Assembly (NCBI GenBank): GCA_021107345.1 | Contig: JAIOSX010000348.1 | Span: 1-6,216 of the forward strand | Direction of reading: 5' to 3' | DNA: 6,216 nucleotides | From: Candidatus Aegiribacteria sp. | GTDB lineage: Bacteria > Fermentibacterota > Fermentibacteria > Fermentibacterales > Fermentibacteraceae | Position numbers and translations under genes: made by a program | Part shown: piece after piece, positions 1 through 5,545 of the stretch | Layout of the letters: each line of letters begins with the position of its first letter | Position numbering within the stretch: position 1 is the first letter of the stretch | The notes under the pieces: model-generated | The model's database searches: none | Told to the model about the DNA's origin: nothing | The model's input: only the letters and a program-made list of their open reading frames with translations

Positions 1-645
1 AAGCTGCAATAGAATAAACAGAGCTGGAAGTATGGCGAGAATAAAAGATTTTCTTCCATGACCGGAGAAGAGCAGTACCAGAACAGCGGCAAAAGTAAAA
101 AGAACTCCGTCCGGTCTTGTTATACACAGAAATGCAAGAGGGATGGAAGAGGTCAGAAATAGTCCGGCACCCGGTTTCCGGTGATCAATAATACGCCATA
201 TCAAAGGAATTGAGAGTGCGAGCAGAACGGCAACAAGCGGTTGTTCAAGGCCTCCAATAGCCCAGACTGCAATTGGCGCGGACAGCACAGCGAACAGCAG
301 TACAACAATGTATGCTTCATTGCTGTTCCTTCTGTAGGCGTAGAGTATGCTGAAAACAACACCGGCCATGGAGAAAATTCCAAGCAGCCGAACTGTGAGA
401 ACACCATCAATCCCGACACATATACCGGCTGCTGTTAGAAGAACCCAGAGAAGATTGGAGTATCCTTCCACTCTGGGGCCTTCTGTCCATGTCAATCCGT
501 CACCACTTGCCAGCCTCTGAGAATAGCGCATGGATATCAGCGCATCATCAGAGATGAAAGGCATATAGATCAGAGTATTAAGAACCAGTATAACTATTAA
601 AGCAATAAATACATAAACAAACTGTTTATTATCTGTCAGTCTCAT
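1..645 (-). CDS. GT-C family membrane glycosyltransferase (AftB-like), N-terminal 215 residues; 3' end beyond left edge
   Basis: The frame starts at an ATG at 645 and stays open to base 1, giving exactly 215 codons with no stop. The visible protein is very hydrophobic. A first membrane segment lies at about residues 9-30, followed by an acidic DD pair (33-34), then RY (40-41), a GDGLTW stretch (48-53) and RVEGYSNLLWVLL (58-70). Later come GLE (132-134) and TRPDG (176-180), between further membrane segments. This order (DD, RY, VEGYSN-LW, GLE, TRPDG) matches my knowledge of the AftB-like and related GT-C enzymes, which transfer sugars from polyprenyl-phosphate donors on the outer face of the inner membrane; the DD pair would be catalytic. 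Donor and acceptor cannot be inferred. AGGA lies only two bases before the ATG, closer than usual, but an in-frame TGA eight codons upstream with no start codon between leaves no better choice. Full members have roughly 450-600 residues, so more than half is missing. The family call is fairly firm, the substrate unknown. Confidence 0.85.
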   Translation of the reverse strand, partial: MRLTDNKQFVYVFIALIVILVLNTLIYMPFISDDALISMRYSQRLASGDGLTWTEGPRVEGYSNLLWVLLTAAGICVGIDGVLTVRLLGIFSMAGVVFSILYAYRRNSNEAYIVVLLFAVLSAPIAVWAIGGLEQPLVAVLLALSIPLIWRIIDHRKPGAGLFLTSSIPLAFLCITRPDGVLFTFAAVLVLLFSGHGRKSFILAILPALFILLQL

Positions 646-744
646 CTTCCTGATCCGGTACTGGTTTCATGTCAAGCATCAACTTGATGTGTCCTGCTTG
701 TTCTTTGACGCTCCTGCGGCGTTGCGGACTCAATAAGGAGAATG
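646..744. other. Intergenic spacer with a 13-base near-palindrome and a possible small overlapping ORF
   Basis: This 99-base gap separates the lipoprotein stop from the glycosyltransferase start. It holds CATCAACTTGATG at 677-689, symmetrical around its central base, overlapping an alternative stem TCAAG (672-676) with CTTGA (683-687). A locally GC-rich block at about 709-730 can form a short bulged hairpin (TCCTGC with GCGGA). No T-tract follows on the minus strand, so this is not a classical terminator. On the minus strand a frame is also open from just below the lipoprotein stop to a TAA at 629-631, overlapping the glycosyltransferase start. Its last 13 residues from the ATG at 670 read MKPVPDQEDETDR. 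No ribosome binding site precedes that ATG. The spacer could be a repeat, a regulatory structure or a gene remnant. Confidence 0.4.
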
Positions 745-1587
745 CTATCTGTTAAGAAGAATGCAGCCTTCCAATCCTACCTGGTCGAAGAACGGATCTC
801 CGACGGTTCCTCTTATCTGAACACCGGAACGTTCTGCCACTATCAGCGAATCAGAAAGATCAGAAAGAGGCTCCAGCATCTCACATGCCACGAGTTTCGT
901 GTAGGTGTCCTCAGGGTGCGACAGGTCTATCCTTATGGTTACACCGTAATCTGTGGTGGAAGTGGTCGAGGAGTGGTAGTGACCTTCCACTGTAACTTCC
1001 TTACCCGTCCAGACATTGAACATCTCGTTGAACTGATCAACTGGAATAGGTTCACCGGCATACGCCCAGGGGCTTGTTTCGACTCTCACAAAGGCATCGG
1101 GTGCATCTACAAAGACTGCACCTGCAAGCTCAGGACCGTTCCAGCCATCCTCCACTATTCCACGCACGGCTATGATCTCGCCGCGCATGACAGTCAGGTT
1201 CAGGGGCTCATCGAAGTTTGCTGTGGCCAGCTCATCTGTAGATTCAGGATCGGCAACCAGTCTAAGATCATCCTCTACTACAACATCCTCACCGTACCAG
1301 ATGTAGGGATAGGCAACCAGAGTAACTTCCTTCCCGATCCATGCGAAATAGGCTTCGTTCAGTGCCCAGGTACCAACGGCGACATCCGGTGTTACAGTTG
1401 CAGGATCCAACTTGCCCTCGGGGTAAAGAGATGATTCCTCAATAATCTCTTCATCCACCGCTTCATCGGCAGCTTCTTCTGATATGACATCACCTGTCGT
1501 ATCATCCGTCTGAGGCTGGTCTCCTCCGCCGCATCCGATTAAGAACATAAGACTTACTGCAACAACTCCAACGAATATTCTGAACAT
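745..1587 (-). CDS. Lipoprotein with acidic linker and two tandem OB-like domains, function unknown
   Basis: The start is the ATG at 1587, preceded by a strong GGAGG five bases upstream. A longer in-frame reading to 1647 exists but would bury the signal peptide. The 280-residue protein begins with a lipoprotein signal: charged start, hydrophobic core (4-16) and lipobox LIGC with Cys19. Gly at +2 and +3 gives no inner-membrane retention signal, so an outer-membrane or periplasmic anchor is likely in a Gram-negative cell. Residues 28-51 are an acidic, low-complexity linker. Two similar segments follow, about 79-162 and 189-279. Each opens with W-x-GKEVT (83-89 and 193-199) and ends with a VRG or IRG strand plus a short strand rich in small residues (AGAVFV at 155-160, GLEGCILL at 271-278). 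This spacing resembles tandem OB-fold domains, perhaps nucleic-acid or ligand binding, but that is inference. No catalytic motif is visible. It lies 98 bases downstream of the sulfurylase gene and could be cotranscribed. Confidence 0.85.
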   Translation of the reverse strand: MFRIFVGVVAVSLMFLIGCGGGDQPQTDDTTGDVISEEAADEAVDEEIIEESSLYPEGKLDPATVTPDVAVGTWALNEAYFAWIGKEVTLVAYPYIWYGEDVVVEDDLRLVADPESTDELATANFDEPLNLTVMRGEIIAVRGIVEDGWNGPELAGAVFVDAPDAFVRVETSPWAYAGEPIPVDQFNEMFNVWTGKEVTVEGHYHSSTTSTTDYGVTIRIDLSHPEDTYTKLVACEMLEPLSDLSDSLIVAERSGVQIRGTVGDPFFDQVGLEGCILLNR

Positions 1588-1637
1588 TTTTCCTCCTTCA
1601 AAAACATGGATCGATATGACCCATTTCAAATAACGGA

Positions 1638-1671
1638 TTCCATTCATTCCCGGTATTTCGGGCCGATGGAA
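1638..1671. other. Nested inverted repeat between Sat-CysC and the lipoprotein gene
   Basis: The outer arms TTCCAT (1638-1643) and ATGGAA (1666-1671) pair perfectly over six bases. Inside them CCCG (1649-1652) pairs with CGGG (1659-1662) around a six-base loop, with unpaired bases between the two stems. No T-run follows on the minus strand, so this is at best a weak or Rho-dependent stop, an mRNA-stabilising hairpin at the 3' end of the sulfurylase message, or chance. It lies just upstream of the lipoprotein ribosome binding site. Confidence 0.3.
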
Positions 1672-1685
1672 AGCGCAAACCTGAA

Positions 1686-3581
1686 TCAGCTGATCACTTT
1701 CTTCCTGATGTAGCCTTTATCCTCCAGCCACTGAATAATGTACTCAGCGCTTTCCTCTTTGGTCTCTTTTTCGGTGTTAACGATTATTTCCGGAGTATCA
1801 GGTTCCTCATAGGGAGCCGAAATACCTGTAAAATCCTTTATTTCACCGGCTCGAGCTTTTTTATAAAGCCCTTTTGTATCCCGGTGTTCGCATTCCTCCA
1901 AAGAAGTTTTTACGAATACTTCTACGAAATCACCTTTTTCAAGAGAGTTGCGTACAACATCCCGGTCTTCAGCGTAAGGAGAAATAAAAGACGTTACAAC
2001 CAGAGTTCCGGCATCAGCGAAGAGTTTTGCCACCTCTCCGATACGACGGATGTTTTCCTTGCGATCCGGAGGGGAGAAGCCAAGGTTCCTGTTCAATCCA
2101 TGGCGGACATTATCCCCGTCCAATACATACACGTTAACCCCGCGCTTGAATAACCGATTCTGAAGTTCCACAGCGATAGTCGACTTTCCCGAACCGGATA
2201 GTCCGGTTAACCACATGACAGCAGCTTTATGACGGTTAACTTCTTCCCGATGCTGTTTTGTGATTTTAAGATCATGCCAGGTAAGGTTGGCGATCTTCTC
2301 TTCAGCTTTTGCTTTTTCAATTCTTGCCTGATAGAAATCAGAAAGTATATCAGCTACAGGTTTTCTCATAACCCGTTCGTCTATCGGTTCTCCGTTTAAA
2401 GGCTTTTTCCGCAGGTCTTTACCGGCGATACTGACAACCGTATAGCCTTTATCCTTCTGGTTTATCATGAGATCAACTTTACCCAGCTCTTCGTAGTAGG
2501 CCGCGAACCCAACCTTGACCGGCTGAATGAGCAGTTCTCCGTTTAACTCGTCAAACTTTTGCTGGGCATCAAAATCTCCCCATACCTGTGTGCCGTCATC
2601 AAAAGGCGCGTCAGCATGGCGCCTGCCTATAATGATATCGGTAAACCCGAGATTCTGCCGGTAAACAGCATGCATGATAGCTTCTTTAGGGCCTGCATAG
2701 AACATCTTGATATCCATGCCTATCAGCACAGCATTATCACAGAGATCGTATCCTGTTTTCTGCCAGAACTCATCATTCTTATCGCCCTGACCTATAAGCT
2801 TATTATTGATCAGGATCTCATAAGTCCTCATTCGGATATCTGCCGGAACATCATCTTTCTTGGTTTGTCCTGTTAGCGGGTTGAGAACCACTCCTGTGAA
2901 GAACCCCTGCTCAGTTAAAGTCTCCATGGCATAAACCATGGTGTATTCATGAGCCCGGTGCAGAGGGTTCCTGGTTTGAAAAGCTACCGTTCTTTCCCAT
3001 TTACGTTCTTTGAACAAAGCCCGTGTCTCTTCAGGAGAAAGCATGTACTTGCTGTATACAGCATGAGGTTCAGGAGTTATTGCCCAGATCTTCCCTCCCA
3101 GCAGATAATCACGTGAATCCTCATTTACAATTCGCGGACCGGGGTGATCTTTCCGGTCAGAGCCGTAAACGGCCTTATTATATCTTGCCTTGTCGAGTGG
3201 ATAGATATCCGATATTTCAAGAGCTCCTACAATTGCACCATGTTCATTCATTACCGCTACAGTTTCACCTGCAGAGAACTTATCGCTCTCTTCTCTGGAA
3301 ATCGAAAACGCCAGAGGAATTGTCCAGGCGTACAACTTGCTATTTCTTTCAATAACTTCATCATCCAGTACCCGGTAGAACTCCGTCTCATCCATAGGGC
3401 CTTCCAGCGGAGACAGCATACCGTCAGCTATCCGGTAAAATGTGGATAAATCGGCATTGCTTATCCTGTAAACCTTGTTCTCACGAACCTTATCAATAAA
3501 GTGATTCCTCTCGATATGAGGGACTACTCTATTAATAAGTCCACACCCGCCATGAGCCGGGAAGACAAAACCATTCTTCAT
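1686..3581 (-). CDS. sat/cysC: Bifunctional ATP sulfurylase / APS kinase (Sat-CysC fusion)
   Basis: This cytosolic enzyme would make APS from sulfate and ATP (EC 2.7.7.4), then phosphorylate it to PAPS (EC 2.7.1.25). The 631 residues hold an N-terminal PUA-like ATP-sulfurylase domain (about 5-170), the sulfurylase catalytic domain (about 175-415) with [11 protein letters not shown] at 202-212 (the H-x-x-H pair is H208 and H211), and a short linker. The C-terminal APS kinase (about 450-628) has an intact P-loop GLSGSGKST (460-468), [16 protein letters not shown] (488-503), FISPY (532-536) with the serine that corresponds to the phosphorylated serine of E. coli CysC, and [12 protein letters not shown] (575-586). 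Domain order and length match Aquifex-type fusions; the human enzyme has the reverse order. The kinase motifs are complete, so both activities are expected, unlike fungal fusions with a degenerate kinase. The second sulfurylase motif reads GRRHADAP (319-326) instead of the familiar GRDHAG. The ATG at 3581 follows AGGAG at eight bases. It lies 43 bases after the permease gene, very likely in one operon. Confidence 0.96.
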   Translation of the reverse strand: MKNGFVFPAHGGCGLINRVVPHIERNHFIDKVRENKVYRISNADLSTFYRIADGMLSPLEGPMDETEFYRVLDDEVIERNSKLYAWTIPLAFSISREESDKFSAGETVAVMNEHGAIVGALEISDIYPLDKARYNKAVYGSDRKDHPGPRIVNEDSRDYLLGGKIWAITPEPHAVYSKYMLSPEETRALFKERKWERTVAFQTRNPLHRAHEYTMVYAMETLTEQGFFTGVVLNPLTGQTKKDDVPADIRMRTYEILINNKLIGQGDKNDEFWQKTGYDLCDNAVLIGMDIKMFYAGPKEAIMHAVYRQNLGFTDIIIGRRHADAPFDDGTQVWGDFDAQQKFDELNGELLIQPVKVGFAAYYEELGKVDLMINQKDKGYTVVSIAGKDLRKKPLNGEPIDERVMRKPVADILSDFYQARIEKAKAEEKIANLTWHDLKITKQHREEVNRHKAAVMWLTGLSGSGKSTIAVELQNRLFKRGVNVYVLDGDNVRHGLNRNLGFSPPDRKENIRRIGEVAKLFADAGTLVVTSFISPYAEDRDVVRNSLEKGDFVEVFVKTSLEECEHRDTKGLYKKARAGEIKDFTGISAPYEEPDTPEIIVNTEKETKEESAEYIIQWLEDKGYIRKKVIS

Positions 3582-3624
3582 TTACAAATCTCCTTTGTTG
3601 AATCGGATCGAAATTTAATGGAAC

Positions 3625-4443
3625 CTAAAATATAACTTTGAACAGAGTGAAAAGCCCAAGAACAAGAGTTGCAATTCCAACTAATGTTGTAAAGTTTTTT
3701 ACTTTCAGTCTTTTCACGGTTCTTGTTGAAAAAGGAACCGACGTGACAGCACCTGCAAGCAGTACCAGAAAGATTTTCAGATCGACAGTATTACCCAGCA
3801 GCAGGAAAGTACTTACTCCTACAAGACAGGTAAAGCTCTCGGCCAGTGATGTTATCGCTACAGAACTCTTGGAGTCTACTCCGGACAGAATTTGACCGGA
3901 TGTAACCAGAGGACCGTATCCTCCACCCGAGAGCCCCTTGTTGAAAGATGCCAGTATGCCCAGTCCGATAATTTTCTTCCATGAGAAATCATGTCTGGCA
4001 TTCCTTTTAAGCAGAATCAGGAAACCCATGGAGAAAACAATAACACCTATGAACAGCTTAAGATAGAATGGGGGAATATTTATCGCCACAACAGCGGCGA
4101 TTGCAGCCCCGAAAAGACTGCAGGCAGCAAGTACCAGTGCTATTTTTGATGCATTTGACCGTGGTATATAACCAAGCCTCCCCATCTTCTTAATGAGTTT
4201 GTGATTGGGATCATTTCGAAAATCGAATTTAACATTTCCTATTTTGTGGTGCATGAAAGCAGCAAAGATGCCTATTATGAATTCCGACATGAGTATTGCC
4301 GGAATAATGACCAAAGGAGCATAACCAAGTATAAGCAGAAGTGGAGTCAGGGTTGTTCCGTAACCCATTCCCAGAGAAGAATCAATGTATTCGCAAAAGA
4401 ATGCGACAAAGAACAGTATTATCAAAAACATAAGCGGATCCAT
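3625..4443 (-). CDS. TauE/SafE (TSUP) family membrane permease, probably for a sulfur oxyanion
   Basis: The 272-residue protein is strongly hydrophobic with about seven or eight membrane segments (about 4-20, 31-62, 101-122, 126-146, 157-180, 196-218, 222-240 and 250-270) and a charged loop at 69-100. It has the internally repeated signature of the TauE/SafE (DUF81) family: EYIDSSLGMGYGT at 18-30 and FNKGLSGGGYGP at 167-178. Members carry sulfite, sulfoacetate, sulfate or related anions, and some in assimilation clusters (CysZ of Corynebacterium glutamicum) serve sulfate uptake. Position directly upstream of Sat-CysC favours sulfate import feeding that enzyme, or export of excess sulfite; direction cannot be read from sequence. 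AAGGA lies seven bases before the ATG. An in-frame TAG immediately precedes the ATG, so the start cannot lie further upstream. The family call is firm, the substrate is inferred from context. Confidence 0.93.
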   Translation of the reverse strand: MDPLMFLIILFFVAFFCEYIDSSLGMGYGTTLTPLLLILGYAPLVIIPAILMSEFIIGIFAAFMHHKIGNVKFDFRNDPNHKLIKKMGRLGYIPRSNASKIALVLAACSLFGAAIAAVVAINIPPFYLKLFIGVIVFSMGFLILLKRNARHDFSWKKIIGLGILASFNKGLSGGGYGPLVTSGQILSGVDSKSSVAITSLAESFTCLVGVSTFLLLGNTVDLKIFLVLLAGAVTSVPFSTRTVKRLKVKNFTTLVGIATLVLGLFTLFKVIF

Positions 4444-4476
4444 CTACCTGTCCTTCAAATAAAATAATCTGTTCAT
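4444..4476 (-). CDS. Possible 10-residue leader peptide ending at the permease start
   Basis: An ATG at 4476, with AAGGGA just upstream, opens a frame reading MNRLFYLKDR that stops at a TAG directly abutting the permease ATG and in the same frame. An upstream ATG at 4491 would extend it to MSKGKMNRLFYLKDR but has no ribosome binding site. Termination next to the permease start would allow translational coupling. It contains no cysteine or methionine run that would make sulfur-responsive attenuation obvious, and no hairpin is seen. It may equally be chance. Confidence 0.25.
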   Translation of the reverse strand: MNRLFYLKDR

Positions 4477-4524
4477 TTTTCCCTTACTCATCGTACACGA
4501 AGGAGAACGGCCGTCTATTTCTTC

Positions 4525-5133
4525 TTAATCAGATATGGCTGGTAATAAATGGTTTGATTCCCACATTTCGCGTGCCGCACGAGCGTATCTCTCGTGAGTG
4601 GCATGCCAGTTCTGTACTTCGTCAATTATCCGGTATTGCAGTGCTGAACCTTCGTGCGACAGGGTTAATTCTCCACCACTAACCTCACACAAATGGACAA
4701 TTGCGATCATCGTATGTGGCCCATTCTTCGCATTTGCATTACGAGTGAACACACCGACCAACTGCTTGACTTCTATCTCTAATCCCGTTTCTTCCCGAAC
4801 CTCTCTTATCACCGCTTCAACTGGTTTCTCATTCGGTTCCACCCAACCACAAGGCAAGCACCATCCAGAACCATCAGACCTGTCCATCAGGAGGATTTTA
4901 CCACTTGCATCGAATATGGCGGCGTCTGATCCGACCTTGGGCGTGATGTAACCTGTTTCTCTCAGGAATCGTGTTCTTATGATGTCATCCGATACGTCCA
5001 GCAATTCACCGTAAGAACGGGTTGCCAGGCACATAAGCAGCTCATATCGTTCCCGGTCATATACGCTCGAAGTGTAATTCAGACCATTCCGGGCAATTGT
5101 CTGAATTTCATCCAGCAGTGAAAACAGGTCCAT
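4525..5133 (-). CDS. Nudix hydrolase with YjhB-type N-terminal domain
   Basis: The 202-residue protein has two parts. Residues 1-62 match the N-terminal helical domain often called Nudix_N (LLDEIQ at 6-11, ARNGLNY at 14-20, YDRERYELL at 25-33). Residues 63-195 are the Nudix fold. The Nudix box is complete at 96-118: Gly96, Glu102, Arg110-Glu111, Glu114-Glu115 and Gly117, fitting G-x5-E-x7-RE-U-x-EE-x-G-U, so Mg-dependent cleavage of a nucleoside diphosphate linked to another group is expected. The usual LPGGW before the box reads LPCGW (93-97), a cysteine in place of the first glycine. Length fits the family, which includes B. subtilis YjhB and has no firmly known substrate. I prefer the ATG at 5133, with AAAGG about ten bases upstream, over an in-frame TTG at 5154 that abuts the previous stop. 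It lies 81 bases upstream of the permease and may or may not share its transcript. Confidence 0.93.
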   Translation of the reverse strand: MDLFSLLDEIQTIARNGLNYTSSVYDRERYELLMCLATRSYGELLDVSDDIIRTRFLRETGYITPKVGSDAAIFDASGKILLMDRSDGSGWCLPCGWVEPNEKPVEAVIREVREETGLEIEVKQLVGVFTRNANAKNGPHTMIAIVHLCEVSGGELTLSHEGSALQYRIIDEVQNWHATHERYARAAREMWESNHLLPAISD

Positions 5134-5154
5134 ATGTGGTTTGCCTTTCTGCAA

Positions 5155-5343
5155 TCAATCTCTCTTTACAAGCTCAAGAATATATACTCTCGTATAGTCA
5201 GCGGGATTATGATCCCACCCGAGTATCCCCGATTCAGATACTTTGTAACTCCAGTATCTTGCTATAGCGGGAAGAGTAGTCTCAACACTGGTAATTAAAG
5301 GTCCATCACTCACACTGTACAGGTCGAAAGATTTTCTTAACAA
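5155..5343 (-). CDS. Small hypothetical frame (62 codons), start doubtful, possible gene remnant
   Basis: The frame ends at a TGA 21 bases before the Nudix ATG. The only plausible start is a TTG at 5343 without a clear ribosome binding site; an internal GTG is no better. The frame stays open further upstream to a TAG at 5419-5421 without any ATG. The sequence looks like real protein rather than random translation: mixed composition, several aromatic residues (ARYWSYKV, GILGWDH, TRVYILELV), ending in KRD. I recognise no family, and there is no signal peptide or membrane segment. The C-terminal beta-like pattern and the missing start suggest either a small orphan gene or the 3' stub of a longer gene cut off by a rearrangement in the spacer upstream. 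The Nudix gene follows so closely that the two could be cotranscribed. Confidence 0.4.
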   Translation of the reverse strand: MLRKSFDLYSVSDGPLITSVETTLPAIARYWSYKVSESGILGWDHNPADYTRVYILELVKRD

Positions 5344-5379
5344 GGTTTCTGCGTTAATAGTAAATTGGCCAACCGTCCA

Positions 5380-5394
5380 GCCGCGTAGAGCGGC
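5380..5394. other. GC-rich 5-bp hairpin
   Basis: GCCGC (5380-5384) and GCGGC (5390-5394) pair perfectly around the five-base loop GTAGA. The neighbouring CCGCG at 5403-5407 offers competing pairings. The block is more GC-rich than the DNA around it. No T-tract follows on either strand, so it is not an obvious intrinsic terminator. Role unknown. Confidence 0.35.
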
Positions 5395-5445
5395 ACATGC
5401 AACCGCGAGCCGTATAACCTAATACTTTCTGCAAGGACTTTTTCA

Positions 5446-5485
5446 CAAATACGGTATTATTTGCAAGGAATATTGTTGATTCCTT
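5446..5485 (-). terminator. Two adjacent hairpins downstream of the beta-helix gene, possible weak terminator
   Basis: Read on the minus strand, the first hairpin has seven-base arms at 5479-5485 and 5465-5471 (AAGGAAT with ATTCCTT, seven-base loop). The next has six-base arms at 5458-5463 and 5446-5451 (CAAATA with TATTTG, six-base loop). They lie 61-100 bases after the beta-helix stop, where a 3' end is expected. The stems are AU-rich and no U-run follows, so intrinsic termination would be weak; the terminator label rests mainly on position. Confidence 0.3.
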
Positions 5486-5545
5486 CCTTCAAAAGAATTC
5501 CATTAAAAATATCCTCCACCTGTTACCTGCAGGTTGCCTATCTGT

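Larger units (their letters stand above)
5344..5545. other. Structured intergenic region between the beta-helix gene and the small frame
   Basis: No supportable gene lies in these 202 bases. Following the beta-helix stop on the minus strand there is a 10-base palindrome ACCTGCAGGT (5525-5534), then an SD-like GGAGG before an ATG that reaches a stop after four codons, then two adjacent hairpins (listed separately). Nearer the small frame, a GC-rich stretch at about 5371-5412 contains a stem GCCGC/GCGGC at 5380-5394. No convincing -35/-10 promoter pair was found. Confidence 0.5.

Noticed and set aside
742..1434. A 230-codon open frame on the plus strand opposite the lipoprotein gene
   Set aside because: It is antisense to a gene with a clear signal peptide, lipobox and strong ribosome binding site. 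Its translation is cysteine-rich and patternless, and no ribosome binding site was noted.
1595..1630. TTGAAA as a -35 box for the lipoprotein gene
   Set aside because: The hexamer 17 bases downstream is TGTTTT, a poor -10 match, so a promoter is not supported.
1588..1647. 20-codon N-terminal extension of the lipoprotein
   Set aside because: The extension would place a charged segment before the signal peptide, while the ATG at 1587 has an ideal GGAGG.
1685..1694. 10-base palindrome ATCAGCTGAT over the Sat-CysC stop codon
   Set aside because: It is short, overlaps coding sequence and has no T-tract or paired site; chance is sufficient.
4507..4514. 8-base palindrome ACGGCCGT after the Nudix stop
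   Set aside because: Too short to call an operator or terminator, with no extension of symmetry and no T-run.
5371..5421. Possible integron attC site or cassette boundary near the small frame and Nudix gene
   Set aside because: The GTT- and AAC-containing heptamers here do not fit GTTRRRY and RYYYAAC (for example GTTATAC and GGCCAAC each break the rule), and no matching partner site or integrase is visible.
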